A stretch of DNA of 64,000 nucleotides from Selenomonas sp. (GCA_022773585.1 JALEZZ010000008.1:1-64000); one strand, 5' to 3'; positions 25,650 through 34,394 are shown, numbered from the stretch's first letter. A program made the numbers and translations. The notes: generated by a model from the sequence alone, not told the origin.

Positions 25650-27392
25650 TCAGCCCGCGAGTTCAGCCTCCACATTGCTGTTCTCCTGCTGGACATTTTC
25701 TGCCGGTGCGGCTTCCTGCTTTGCCTGCGTCTTCGCGGCGTCGGCAGCTGCGGCCTTCTCGGTCGCAGCCTTCTCTGCTTCTGCCTTCTTTGCTGCCTCA
25801 GCCTCGGCTTTCGCCTGCTCCTTTGCGGCCTTGGCCTCCGCTTTCGCCTTGGCTTTCGCTTCCTTCTTCGCCGCCTTCTCAGCCTCTTTTGCTGCTTTCT
25901 TCTGCTCCGCCGTCGGCGCATTTGCCGCCTTCTGCGCATCGGCTTCCTTGGCCGCCGCAATCTTGATGGTCGGCTTCACTTCGCGCAGTGCCGCTTCTTC
26001 GTCTTTCGTGAGCTCCGCATGCAGCAGTGCATTCTTCAGCGCATTCTTCGGCGAATCGCCATTCTGCTGCGCAGCGACATAGCGCGGCACGTCGATGTCG
26101 ATGGGGATGCCCATCGCCTTGTCGAGCGCGGCCTTGCTCGTGTTGTAGTTATAGAGTGCCGTGTAGTAGTTCGTGCGGGCGCTCGTGAGCTTTTCCTGCG
26201 CATCCATGACGGAGAGGTTCGTATCGACACCGGCGCTGTAACGAACCTGCGCAATCTTGTAATCTTCCTCTGCCTGCTCGACGGCTTTCGACGTCGTCTG
26301 GATGTTCTTCTCCGCCGCCTGCAGCGAGAGGAACTGCTGACGGACATTCAGCTGGATGTCTTCCTTCGTAGCGGCTGCCGATTCCTCCGAGGAGCGCAGG
26401 CTCGCTTTTGCCTGCTCGACGGATGCATGCGTCACGCCGTTGTCGAAGAGATTCCAGTTCGCCGTGAAGCCTGCCGTCCACTGGCCCGTGATGTCCTCGT
26501 CAAACGGATCGTCGCCCGTCAGCGAGCGCACGACGGACGCATTGAGCGTCGGACGATGGCCGGCCTTCGCGATTTCGACGGCCTGCTTCGCCTGCTCGAC
26601 CGCATAGTCGGCTGCGATGCCGTCCGGACGGTTGTCGAGCGCATAGACCGTGCAGTTGTCGAGGTTCAAGTCGTACGGCGTGTACTGCAGCGAATCCTTG
26701 ATGTTGAGCTGCGTATCCGTCGGCAGTCCGATGATGTTGTTGAGCGAGGCAATCGCAAGGTTGTAGTTGTTCTGCACCGTCACGAGGCTCTGCTGCGCGT
26801 TCGCGAGCTGGACTTCCGACGAGAGCACATCGGACTTCGCGACCGTGCCGACGCGGAACTGCGCGTTGACGTTGTTCAGATGTTCCTGCAGCACGTCGAC
26901 AGCTTCCTGCTGGACTTCGACGAGGTTTCGATACTCGAGCACCTGATAGTATGCCGACGTCGTCTGATACTTGATGGTCTGCTTCGCATTCTCGAGCGTG
27001 AGGTCAGCCGCATTCAATGCATAGGCAGCGCGCTCGCGCGTATGCTTGAGGCTGCCGCTCGTATCGAGGTTGTATCCTGCTGAAAGCGTGTTGCCATACA
27101 TGTTGTCATAATCGGCGTTGCGGTAGTATTTGCCACCAACGCGGTTCGCCGTACCCTGCCACGAGAGCGTCGGGCCCTGGCTGCGGCGAGCCGACGAGAG
27201 GTTCCAGCGCGCGGAATCGACATTCGCAAGCGACTGCTTCAGCGTGCGGTTGTTCTCGAAGGCCATCTGGATGCTGTCCTCGAGGCCGAGATCCACGGTG
27301 TCCGCCGCAAAGGCCGTGCCCGCGCCCATCGTCATGAGGCAGCCGAGCACGAGGGCCGTGAGCTTTTTATAAAAAGGATGATTCTTCTTCAA
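25650..27392 (-). CDS. TolC-family outer-membrane channel with a long charged C-terminal tail
   Basis: Protein of 580 aa. A signal peptide (cleavage after GTAFA) precedes two outer-membrane-factor repeats (LEDSIQMAFENNRTLKQSL, RPTLNASVV, FTANWNLFDNGVTHASVEQAKA, YSAGVDTNLSVMDAQEKL). The normal family length is reached near residue 460; the rest is an Ala/Lys/Glu-rich helix of about 110 residues. TolC proteins form the exit duct for efflux pumps and type I secretion. No pump genes are adjacent here; the neighbours are mlaEFD and tamB, as in other diderm Firmicute outer-membrane clusters. The start is TTG 27392, behind AGGAGG. Confidence 0.92.
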   Translation of the reverse strand: MKKNHPFYKKLTALVLGCLMTMGAGTAFAADTVDLGLEDSIQMAFENNRTLKQSLANVDSARWNLSSARRSQGPTLSWQGTANRVGGKYYRNADYDNMYGNTLSAGYNLDTSGSLKHTRERAAYALNAADLTLENAKQTIKYQTTSAYYQVLEYRNLVEVQQEAVDVLQEHLNNVNAQFRVGTVAKSDVLSSEVQLANAQQSLVTVQNNYNLAIASLNNIIGLPTDTQLNIKDSLQYTPYDLNLDNCTVYALDNRPDGIAADYAVEQAKQAVEIAKAGHRPTLNASVVRSLTGDDPFDEDITGQWTAGFTANWNLFDNGVTHASVEQAKASLRSSEESAAATKEDIQLNVRQQFLSLQAAEKNIQTTSKAVEQAEEDYKIAQVRYSAGVDTNLSVMDAQEKLTSARTNYYTALYNYNTSKAALDKAMGIPIDIDVPRYVAAQQNGDSPKNALKNALLHAELTKDEEAALREVKPTIKIAAAKEADAQKAANAPTAEQKKAAKEAEKAAKKEAKAKAKAEAKAAKEQAKAEAEAAKKAEAEKAATEKAAAADAAKTQAKQEAAPAENVQQENSNVEAELAG

Positions 27393-27438
27393 GGTAGTTC
27401 CTCCTGTTCATTCTGTTCCATATACCTTGGATTTATAT

Positions 27439-28728
27439 TCAGAATGACTGACGGATGCCGAAGTACCCGGCCCGTTCATCATCTTTGTTGGTTACATCAT
27501 TCCATTGACCTAAGAGCGACGTCCCGCCGCCGAGGTCGTAGGCCGCGCGCAGGCGGAGCTTCACATCATCGGGATCATAGGCGTCGGTCGAAAGCGTGAA
27601 CTTGTCGCCCGCATAGACGTCGAGCCCTGCACCGATCTTCCCCGCGACGACACCGCCGCGCACGCCATAGCGCCCATCGCCGAACTTCTTGCCGACCTGC
27701 GCGTTGAAGAGGCTGTCATCGCCGATGTCGTCAACACCGAGGTCGATCGTCCGTTCGCCGCGATTCACGTGGAGATTCGCATTCGCGCTCCAATCGCTGT
27801 CGTCGCCGCTGTAGAGGAAGTCCACGCTCGGCGTTACATCCATAGATTCGACAGAGCCGAGCATATTCCCTGCTTTTTCGCTGATGGCGCGTGCATTTTT
27901 GACCGTCTGCCGCAGGTCTTCTGCCGTCTGCGGGTCGCCCGCGACGCCTTCGAGGTTCTCGGCAATATGCTGCACGCGGTCACTCGTGTCCTTGAGATTC
28001 GCAAGCGTCGCGCGGACATTTTCGGCCGTCTGCGGGTCGCCGAGCACGCTGTTCATATTCGCCATCATGTGCTCGACGTTCACCATCGTGCGGTTCATCG
28101 ACTCCGTGACCGTCACGAGGTTCGCCGTCATGGCCTTGACGTTGCCGCGGTTTTCGGCTGCCATGCTCTCGAGCTGCGCCATGAGGCCCGAAAGGTGTGC
28201 TGTCATGTCGCGCATGTTCGCCGTCATCTGCAGGATGGACTGGCGGAAGCCCTTGTCGCCTGCGATGCTGTTGAGGCTCGTCAGCAGCTCCTGCGCCTGC
28301 CCGACGACGGCATTGATGCCAGCGAACATGGAATCCATGCCCTGCTCGTCATCGCCGATGAGGTAGGCACCATCGCCAACGTAGTGGCCGCGATCCTCGG
28401 CAGGCTGCACGTTGACGAATTTCTCGCCCATGACGCCCGGCGTGCCGATGGTCACATGCGAGCCCTCGGGGATGCGCACATCAGGGTTCACGCGCAGCGC
28501 CACTGTGACGCCGCCGCCATCATTCGAGATGTCCGTGACCTCGCCAATCGGCACGCCCGCAAGGCAGACCTTCGCCTGCTTCTCGAGGCCGATGACCTGA
28601 TGGAAGCCCGCGTAGACCATGTAGCCGCGTCCCGATTTCAGCGAAAAACCGGAAAGGCCGAGCACGAGCGCGACGAGCAGCACGAGGCCTGCCGCCGTGA
28701 AGGCTCCGACCTTCGCTTCTGTCTTCAT
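27439..28728 (-). CDS. mlaD: MlaD-like MCE protein with helical stalk and barrel-like C-terminus
   Basis: Protein of 429 aa, about twice the length of proteobacterial MlaD. A membrane helix (about 8-28) and one MCE domain (GYMVYAGFHQVIGLEKQAKVCLAG start, PEGSHVTIGTPGVMGEKFV) come first. Then a long helical stalk (about 130-320) in which GDPQTAE occurs twice, then strands (RTIDLGVDDIGDDSLFNAQVG, GRYGVRGGVVAG, VKLRLRAAYDL) ending YFGIRQSF with terminal Phe. This matches the Veillonella-type MlaD that spans the periplasm and ends in a barrel. ATG 28728 overlaps the mlaF stop; the frame is open further upstream. Confidence 0.92.
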   Translation of the reverse strand: MKTEAKVGAFTAAGLVLLVALVLGLSGFSLKSGRGYMVYAGFHQVIGLEKQAKVCLAGVPIGEVTDISNDGGGVTVALRVNPDVRIPEGSHVTIGTPGVMGEKFVNVQPAEDRGHYVGDGAYLIGDDEQGMDSMFAGINAVVGQAQELLTSLNSIAGDKGFRQSILQMTANMRDMTAHLSGLMAQLESMAAENRGNVKAMTANLVTVTESMNRTMVNVEHMMANMNSVLGDPQTAENVRATLANLKDTSDRVQHIAENLEGVAGDPQTAEDLRQTVKNARAISEKAGNMLGSVESMDVTPSVDFLYSGDDSDWSANANLHVNRGERTIDLGVDDIGDDSLFNAQVGKKFGDGRYGVRGGVVAGKIGAGLDVYAGDKFTLSTDAYDPDDVKLRLRAAYDLGGGTSLLGQWNDVTNKDDERAGYFGIRQSF

Positions 28729-29474
28729 GCGCCTTCCCCCTCTTTCGTCGTGCGCAGCGTGCGGAAGAATGCCTGCACGCGCGGGTCTTGGAGTTTCTGG
28801 AACTTTTCGGATGTATCGACGGCGATGAGCTCGCCTTCGTAAATCATGGCGATGCGGTCCGAAATGCGGCACGCGCTCGCCATGTCATGCGTCACGACGA
28901 CGCTCGTCACATGGAGCTCGCGCTGCGTATGGATGATGAGTTCGTCGATTTTTTCCGTCATGATGGGATCGAGCCCCGAGCTCGGCTCATCGTAAAAGAT
29001 GACTTCCGGCTCGATGGCGATGGCCCGTGCGAGGCCCACGCGCTTCTTCATGCCGCCCGAAAGTTCGCCGGGCATCATGTTTTCAACGCCCTCGAGACCG
29101 ACGAGCGCGAGTTTTTCGCGGACAATCTTCTGGATTTCCGGCTCCTTGAGCTTCGTATGCTCGCGCAGACCGAACGCCACATTGTCACCGACCGTCATCG
29201 AATCGAAGAGCGCCGAATACTGGAACACCATGCCCGTATGCAGGCGGATGTCCTTGAGCTCGCGCTCCGTCATATGGCCGATCTCTTTGTCGCCCATCCA
29301 TATCTCGCCTTCCGTCGGCTGGATGAGGCCAATCAGGAGCCGCAGGAGCGTGCTCTTCCCCGAGCCCGAGCCGCCGATGATGGCAAGCGTCTCGCCCTTC
29401 TCGATTTCAAGGTTCACATGCCGAAGCGCCCAGTTTTCCTCAAAGCGCTTGCCCACGTCTATCAATCTTATCAT
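28725..29474 (-). CDS. mlaF: Phospholipid ABC transporter ATP-binding protein MlaF
   Basis: Protein of 249 aa. Walker A GGSGSGKST, Q-loop VFQYSALF, signature LSGGMKKRVGLARA, Walker B VIFYDEPSSGLDP and the His switch VVTHDM are all present. It powers the MlaE permease in retrograde (or anterograde) phospholipid transport between the membranes. The stop overlaps the mlaD start (ATGA), so the two are translationally coupled; mlaE ends 19 nt upstream. Confidence 0.95.
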   Translation of the reverse strand: MIRLIDVGKRFEENWALRHVNLEIEKGETLAIIGGSGSGKSTLLRLLIGLIQPTEGEIWMGDKEIGHMTERELKDIRLHTGMVFQYSALFDSMTVGDNVAFGLREHTKLKEPEIQKIVREKLALVGLEGVENMMPGELSGGMKKRVGLARAIAIEPEVIFYDEPSSGLDPIMTEKIDELIIHTQRELHVTSVVVTHDMASACRISDRIAMIYEGELIAVDTSEKFQKLQDPRVQAFFRTLRTTKEGEGA

Positions 29475-29493
29475 AAATTCCCTGCTTCCACCG

Positions 29494-30264
29494 TTAAAAC
29501 AGGATAAGCGTCAAAAGTGCGTTCAAGATGAAAATCACGATGATCGACGAAACGACCGTGCGCGTCGTCGCACGGCCGACGCCCGCAGCACCGGCAGGCG
29601 AATGCAGGCCGTAGTAGCAGCCGAGCACCGCAATGACGTTGCCGAAGAAAATCGCCTTGATAAGGCCGCCCGTGAGATCGTAGGCATCGACATACATATG
29701 AAGGGAATTCGTAAAGAGATACGAACTGATGCCTGCGTAATACACCGCGACGAACCAGCCGCCGAGAACGCCGATGAAATCGCCGAACACCGTCAGAATC
29801 GGCACGACGATCATGCAGGCGATCATGCGCGGCACGATGAGATAGTCGACAGGATTCACGGCCATGACGCGCAGAGCGTCAATCTGCTCCGTGACCTTCA
29901 TCGTCGAAATCTCCGCCGTGATGGCAGCCCCGACGCGGCCCGCGCAGACGACGCCGACGAGCACGGGGCCGAGCTCGCGCCCGATGGCAATCGCGATGAC
30001 CGCACCGATCGTGCTCTGCGCGCCGTACTTGATGAATTCATGCGCCATCTGGAGCGTCAGCACGACGCCCGTGAACAGCAGCGTCAGGCTGACGATCGTC
30101 AGGGAATCGACGCCGAGGTGCGACATCTGCGCAAGGATGTGCCGCAAGCGCGGCCGATGCGTGAGCTGCCGCATCGTCTCCGCGTAAAGCAGCACAATCG
30201 TGCCAAACGCCTCGCATCGCCGCAGCACGAAGCCGCCGAGTGCCTCGAGGCACCGCATGAGCAT
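29494..30264 (-). CDS. mlaE: Phospholipid ABC transporter permease MlaE
   Basis: Protein of 256 aa with about five membrane helices. Family blocks are GVVLTLQMAHEFIKYGA, RELGPVLVGVVCAGRVGAAITAEISTMKVTEQIDAL and VNPVDYLIVPRMIACMI. It forms the membrane channel of the MlaEFD complex. ATG 30264, behind AAGGGAGGG, is the first good start; the frame is open 32 codons further upstream without a ribosome site. It heads the mlaEFD-tolC-tamB order and has a promoter with an overlapping dyad at 30347-30391. Confidence 0.94.
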   Translation of the reverse strand: MLMRCLEALGGFVLRRCEAFGTIVLLYAETMRQLTHRPRLRHILAQMSHLGVDSLTIVSLTLLFTGVVLTLQMAHEFIKYGAQSTIGAVIAIAIGRELGPVLVGVVCAGRVGAAITAEISTMKVTEQIDALRVMAVNPVDYLIVPRMIACMIVVPILTVFGDFIGVLGGWFVAVYYAGISSYLFTNSLHMYVDAYDLTGGLIKAIFFGNVIAVLGCYYGLHSPAGAAGVGRATTRTVVSSIIVIFILNALLTLILF

Positions 30265-30346
30265 CGCGTTCCCTCCCTTCCATCCTACGTTTGCACGTTC
30301 TGAAAATGCTTGCACCCTGCAAATTGTTCTGCAAAATGCTTCCTCT

Positions 30347-30375
30347 AGTTTAGCAAGCAAACGAAAAATAGTAAA
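30347..30375 (-). promoter_or_regulatory. Probable promoter of mlaEFD-tolC-tamB
   Basis: Minus strand: TTTACT (30370-30375), 17 nt, TAAACT (30347-30352). Each box matches four of six consensus bases. It lies about 85 nt before the mlaE ATG. Confidence 0.55.
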
Positions 30376-30391
30376 GGTTTATTTACTATTT
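30366..30391. promoter_or_regulatory. 26-bp operator-like dyad over the -35 box of mlaEFD
   Basis: AAATAGTAAA (30366-30375) and TTTACTATTT (30382-30391) are perfect 10-bp inverted arms with a 6-nt spacer. The left arm contains the -35 hexamer, the geometry of a repressor site. No regulator gene is adjacent, and I cannot name the binding protein. Confidence 0.55.
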
Positions 30392-30423
30392 GAACTCAAA
30401 AATTTTTTGTTGCGGACGGCATG

Positions 30424-31782
30424 TCAGTCTTCCTCCACATACGCCCGATACTGCGCCTCTGCATCGCGCTTCGCCTTTTCCCACTCCTTGTTCACCTGCT
30501 CACCGATGAGTCGCTTTCCATCAACATCGGGATGCAGGCCGTCAAGCGCGAGCTCTGTCGGCAGGACGCCGTCGGGGCAGACGAACGCCGAAGCCGCATC
30601 GATGCATGCCTGGTCGCGGATGTAGCTGTTCACGCGGTCAAACCTCATCTGCCAGTCCGGCGTCGTCGGCTCGTCGAAGACATGCTCGATGTTCCGCGGA
30701 TTGATGGGTGGCAGCGTCAGAAAAATCGGCCGGATGCCATGCGAAAGCGCGAGCACCTTCATGGCTTCGAGATCATCGATAACGCTCTCTGGATCCTCGC
30801 CCGCGCGCAGGCTGTTCGTGCCCGTGAAAATCATGAGATATTTCGGATGAAATGGCAGCACGTCGCGCTCGAACCGGTCGCGCGTCATTGACGAAAGGTC
30901 GCCCGAGGACGACAGATTGATGGCAGGGAAATCGAGATACGAGAGCCAGCTGAACTCGAAATCGGCCGGGCTGAACGAATAATGGCCGCCGCCGTGGCTG
31001 ATGCTGTCGCCGAGCACGGCGACCTCCCAGTTGTCCGACGGCTCCGCGCGCACTTCATGAAAATCCGACCACTGTCCGAACGGATAGCCCTCCGCATCCT
31101 CTGCGCGCACGCGCCAGGAATACACCCCGATGCGCGGATCGCGGTCATAGATTTCCGTTACATCGGAATGAAGCACCGCAACCGGTGCGAGCTTTCCAGA
31201 CGCCGCCACGTCCGGCGTGCCTGCATAGAGCTCGACCGTGTAGCCCGACGCATTGGCGAGGCCGACCCAGTCGTAGACAGGATAAAGCAGCGTCGAGCCG
31301 TTCCCTTTGCCGTACTCCGAAAAAACCACCGGCCGGTCGAGGTCTTTCTCGCGCGCCGATGTATAGAGCGTTGCGAGCTTGCTGAACTTGCTGACCGGCT
31401 GCCCGTCGAACCCGATGGAACGCACGCGCCAATAAATCGGCTGCTTGCCAAGATATTCCTCCGCGAATTCCCGCAGCGGCACATTGTAATGATTCGTGTA
31501 GACAGCGCGCGTGTGATAGATGCGATGATTGACGTTCGCATCCGAATCGGAATAGAACTCGATTTCATAGACGACAGCCTGCGTGTCCTTGTCCCACGAC
31601 AAAAGCGGCGCATACGCCGCAGGTTCCGCTTCCGTCGTCTCCCGAAGCCCCGTGAGCCCTTCGCCCACGGGGCTTTTCGCCTGCTCCGCCCGCGGCCCGG
31701 CCTTCCAGCCGCACGCGACAGCCGCCACGACAAGCACCAGCGCCGCAAGCACCGCCAGCCCCTTCTTCCGCGTCCCCTTCAT
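30424..31782 (-). CDS. Envelope SGNH/GDSL hydrolase with fibronectin-like front part
   Basis: Protein of 452 aa. An N-terminal hydrophobic helix ends in VVAAVACG, a possible but weak lipobox. Residues about 45-245 hold two beta-sandwich-like units (YEIEFYSDSDANVNHRIYHT, IYWRVRSIGFDGQPVS; YTVELYAGTPD, YSWRVRAEDAEGYPFG). The C-terminal SGNH esterase has VAVLGDSISHGGG, MIFTGTNSLRAG and LALDGLHPDVDG. It probably removes or binds acyl groups on a surface glycan; the substrate is unknown. ATG 31782 is chosen for its AAGGTGAT site. An extended -10 (TGGTATCAT, minus strand, 31826-31834) lies 44 nt upstream. Confidence 0.83.
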   Translation of the reverse strand: MKGTRKKGLAVLAALVLVVAAVACGWKAGPRAEQAKSPVGEGLTGLRETTEAEPAAYAPLLSWDKDTQAVVYEIEFYSDSDANVNHRIYHTRAVYTNHYNVPLREFAEEYLGKQPIYWRVRSIGFDGQPVSKFSKLATLYTSAREKDLDRPVVFSEYGKGNGSTLLYPVYDWVGLANASGYTVELYAGTPDVAASGKLAPVAVLHSDVTEIYDRDPRIGVYSWRVRAEDAEGYPFGQWSDFHEVRAEPSDNWEVAVLGDSISHGGGHYSFSPADFEFSWLSYLDFPAINLSSSGDLSSMTRDRFERDVLPFHPKYLMIFTGTNSLRAGEDPESVIDDLEAMKVLALSHGIRPIFLTLPPINPRNIEHVFDEPTTPDWQMRFDRVNSYIRDQACIDAASAFVCPDGVLPTELALDGLHPDVDGKRLIGEQVNKEWEKAKRDAEAQYRAYVEED

Positions 31783-31825
31783 CGAGATCACCTTGCTTTC
31801 ATTTCCATCATTTGTTGTTCTCTCC

Positions 31826-31834
31826 ATGATACCA
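31826..31834 (-). promoter_or_regulatory. Extended -10 promoter of the SGNH hydrolase gene
   Basis: Minus strand TGG followed by TATCAT (31826-31831). No good -35 is seen. Confidence 0.45.
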
Positions 31835-31937
31835 TATTCCCAGAGCTCGCGCAAAACAGCCGGCATCGATGGATTCCAACGCGTTCTTCTCGCACCCCTT
31901 TGCAGTCTATCTGGCATGAAAATATTACACTATAAAG

Positions 31938-31980
31938 AAATAACATAAGGTCAGATATGCATTCTGACATTATGTTATTT
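31938..31980. repeat. 43-bp near-perfect palindrome upstream of pdxS
   Basis: AAATAACATAA (31938-31948) pairs with TTATGTTATTT (31970-31980), and GTCAGA (31950-31955) with TCTGAC (31963-31968), with one G.A mismatch between them and a 7-nt centre TATGCAT. It lies between the divergent SGNH hydrolase and pdxS genes, 73 nt before the pdxS ATG. It could be an operator, a cruciform, or a stable leader hairpin. Confidence 0.7.
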
Positions 31981-32017
31981 CTCGAAATTGGATATTTTAT
32001 CATCATCAGTATCGCGC

Positions 32018-32023
32018 TACAAT
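32018..32023 (+). promoter_or_regulatory. Possible -10 box of pdxST
   Basis: TACAAT lies 30 nt before the pdxS ATG. No -35 box is recognisable at 16-18 nt, so activation or a different start is possible. Confidence 0.35.
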
Positions 32024-32052
32024 GAGGCCATCAACCGAAGGGAGCGATTTGA

Positions 32053-32940
32053 ATGGCAGAAAACAGTGCCAAAGATCAGTATGAACTCAACAAGCAGCTC
32101 GCGCAGATGCTGAAGGGCGGCGTCATCATGGACGTCACGACGCCAGAACAGGCGAAGATTGCAGAGGCGGCAGGGGCCTGCGCCGTCATGGCGCTCGAAC
32201 GCATCCCGGCCGACATCCGCGCGGCGGGCGGCGTCTCCCGCATGAGCGATCCCGCGATGATCGAGGGCATCCAGAACGCCGTTTCCATCCCCGTCATGGC
32301 GAAGTGCCGCATCGGCCATTTCGTCGAGGCGCAGGTTCTCGAGGCCATCGAAATCGATTACATCGACGAGAGCGAAGTGCTGACGCCCGCTGATGACGTC
32401 TACCACATCGACAAGACGAAGTTCCGCGTGCCGTTCGTCTGCGGCGCGCGCGACCTCGGCGAGGCCCTGCGCCGCATCGCTGAAGGCGCCTCGATGATCC
32501 GCACGAAAGGCGAGCCGGGCACGGGCGATGTCGTGCAGGCCGTCCACCACATGCGCAAGATCCAGCAGGAAATCGCGCGCGTCGCGAGCCTGCGCGAAGA
32601 CGAGCTCTTCGAAGCCGCGAAAGAATTCCAGGTTCCCTATGCACTCGTCAAATCCGTCCACGACGAAAAGCGCCTGCCCGTCGTCAACTTCGCGGCGGGC
32701 GGCGTCGCAACACCAGCCGATGCCGCGCTCATGATGCAGCTCGGTGCTGAAGGCGTCTTCGTCGGCTCGGGCATCTTCAAATCCGGCAATCCCGCAAAGC
32801 GCGCTGCCGCCATCGTCAAAGCCGTCACGAACTACACGGACGCCAGCCTCATCGCACATCTTTCCGAAAACCTCGGCGAAGCCATGGTCGGCATCAATGC
32901 CGATGAAATCGCGACGCTGATGGCGGAGCGCGGCAAATGA
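32053..32940 (+). CDS. pdxS: Pyridoxal 5'-phosphate synthase, synthase subunit
   Basis: Protein of 295 aa. It makes pyridoxal phosphate from ribose 5-phosphate, glyceraldehyde 3-phosphate and ammonia supplied by PdxT. The (beta-alpha)8 barrel shows [63 protein letters not shown], the catalytic [11 protein letters not shown] and the C-terminal [14 protein letters not shown] precedes the ATG. The stop overlaps the pdxT start. Confidence 0.97.
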   Translation: MAENSAKDQYELNKQLAQMLKGGVIMDVTTPEQAKIAEAAGACAVMALERIPADIRAAGGVSRMSDPAMIEGIQNAVSIPVMAKCRIGHFVEAQVLEAIEIDYIDESEVLTPADDVYHIDKTKFRVPFVCGARDLGEALRRIAEGASMIRTKGEPGTGDVVQAVHHMRKIQQEIARVASLREDELFEAAKEFQVPYALVKSVHDEKRLPVVNFAAGGVATPADAALMMQLGAEGVFVGSGIFKSGNPAKRAAAIVKAVTNYTDASLIAHLSENLGEAMVGINADEIATLMAERGK

Positions 32941-33536
32941 GCACCTGCGCGGCCAAAAAGCCGCAAATCGGCGTGCTCGCGCTCCAAGGCGCCTTCATCG
33001 AGCATGAGGACATGCTGAAGCGCCTCGGTGCCGACTGCCACGAAATCCGCGAACGCGCCGACCTCGATGCGCCGATGGACGGCCTCGTCCTGCCCGGCGG
33101 CGAGAGCACGACACAGAAGAAGCTGCTCGCCGACCTCGATCTCTTTGGCGAACTCCGCCGCCGCATCGCAGACGGCCTCCCCGTCCTTGCGACGTGTGCG
33201 GGCCTCATCCTACTCGCCAAGGATGCGACGCAAGATCATTGCCCCTACCCCGGCTTTGCCACGCTCCCCGTCCGCGTCCGCCGCAACGCCTACGGCCGCC
33301 AGCTCGGCAGCTTCGTCACCACGCACGCCCTCAAAGGCCTCGGTCCCATCCCCATGACCTTCATCCGCGCCCCCTACATCGAAAAAGCCGCCCCCGACGT
33401 CGATGTCTTAGCCACGGTCGATGACCACATCGTCGCCGTGAAATATCATCACCAGATTGGACTGGCATTCCATCCCGAACTCGGGAAAGATACAAGAATC
33501 CATGAAGCGTTCCTGAAAATGACCGCGAAAAACTAA
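32937..33536 (+). CDS. pdxT: Pyridoxal 5'-phosphate synthase, glutaminase subunit
   Basis: Protein of 199 aa. This class I glutamine amidotransferase feeds ammonia to PdxS. It has [13 protein letters not shown], the family LPGGESTTQ, the nucleophile context [12 protein letters not shown] and the closing [15 protein letters not shown] with the catalytic His and Glu. Overlapping ATGA with pdxS indicates translational coupling. A 13-bp hairpin follows its stop. Confidence 0.97.
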   Translation: MSTCAAKKPQIGVLALQGAFIEHEDMLKRLGADCHEIRERADLDAPMDGLVLPGGESTTQKKLLADLDLFGELRRRIADGLPVLATCAGLILLAKDATQDHCPYPGFATLPVRVRRNAYGRQLGSFVTTHALKGLGPIPMTFIRAPYIEKAAPDVDVLATVDDHIVAVKYHHQIGLAFHPELGKDTRIHEAFLKMTAKN

Positions 33537-33540
33537 AACA

Positions 33541-33579
33541 TGCCCGCGAAGAGAAGCAAAAACGCCCTCTTCGCGGGCA
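33541..33579 (+). terminator. Terminator-like hairpin after pdxT
   Basis: TGCCCGCGAAGAG (33541-33553) pairs perfectly with 33567-33579 around a 13-nt A-rich loop; the tail is CATTCTATCT, moderately T-rich. It starts 4 nt after the pdxT stop. Confidence 0.65.
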
Positions 33580-33592
33580 CATTCTATCTACG

Positions 33593-33664
33593 GGCGGAAA
33601 CGGGGATGCAAAAGGAACCCGTTAAGGAATCGTCCGTGGGTTCCGTTGCATCCCCGTTTCCGCC
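33593..33664. repeat. 72-nt long hairpin between pdxT and the hemerythrin gene
   Basis: A 19-bp perfect stem (33593-33611 with 33646-33664) continues with a 7-bp stem (33614-33620 with 33638-33644). The loop is 17 nt. It immediately follows the pdxT terminator, between convergent genes, and has no oligo-T tail. Confidence 0.7.
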
Positions 33665-33697
33665 TGCGAGCACAGCCCAATCTCCGCGACCACGCTC

Positions 33698-34189
33698 TTA
33701 TTCTTCTTTTTCTTTCTCGATTTTCTCCAGCATCTCTTTCGCGAGCGCATCTGCCTTTTCTTTTTCCGCGCCCGTCATCGCCTTCACGGCCTCGCCGATG
33801 CGGACATCCGGCCCTTTGATATGGCCGGTCAGCCAGTGCGCGAGGAAGTCGAGGACTTCGAGAATATGCGCCTGCTGGTCCTCGTCAATCTTGTCGAGGT
33901 CGATGCTGTCGAGTTTCGCGATGAACGTGAGATGCTGATGCTTCTCGCTCCAGATGTACTGAAAGTTGATGCCCTTCATGAACTCCTCTTCATCCGCGAA
34001 ATGCGTCTTCGTGTAGTCCCGGAGCTCCGCGAGCACATCGACGATGCGGTCGTACTTGTCCGTCACGAGCTCGTCATGCAGGAGATCGTACGTCTGATTT
34101 GCAAGCTCGAACAAGCGCGCATGCTGCTTGTCAATGAATTCAACCCCCGTCAGGAAATCATTCGTAAATTCATACTTCACTTTTCCCAC
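33698..34189 (-). CDS. Bacteriohemerythrin
   Basis: Protein of 163 aa. A four-helix bundle with the di-iron ligands of the family: FIDKQHARLFELAN, THFADEEEFM, EKHQHLTFI and HWLTGHIKGPD. The last 30 residues are a Lys/Glu helix. Such proteins bind O2 or store or sense oxygen in anaerobes and microaerophiles. It is monocistronic, converging with pdxT. Confidence 0.93.
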   Translation of the reverse strand: MGKVKYEFTNDFLTGVEFIDKQHARLFELANQTYDLLHDELVTDKYDRIVDVLAELRDYTKTHFADEEEFMKGINFQYIWSEKHQHLTFIAKLDSIDLDKIDEDQQAHILEVLDFLAHWLTGHIKGPDVRIGEAVKAMTGAEKEKADALAKEMLEKIEKEKEE

Positions 34190-34312
34190 AACCTTTCCCT
34201 AGTTGCCTTTATTCTAGGGCAATTTCTTTGGATTGTCCAGAGAGATGGACGACCTTCTTTTTCGCACCCGCGGAAGTTCAGTCTTGCTTTTTGTTTTGTC
34301 GTACAGGGGACT

Positions 34313-34359
34313 CCCCCTGCCACTTCGTGGCCCTCCCCCCTCTGGGAAGGGGGCTTCAG
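34313..34359. repeat. G/C-rich hairpin repeat, copy A
   Basis: The stretch starting CCCCCTGCCACTTCGTGG is followed by CCCTCCCCCC and a GGGGG arm. The first 30 bases are identical to the copy at 52231-52277, with a similar hairpin end. It lies in the intergenic region upstream of the hemerythrin gene and covers no coding sequence. Confidence 0.7.
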
Positions 34360-34394
34360 TTCGTGTGTACACGAAATTTTGACGTAACGACGAG

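Noticed and set aside
27439..28872. 48-codon N-terminal extension of MlaD
   Set aside because: It overlaps mlaF and is Arg/His-rich; ATG 28728 gives the normal membrane helix.
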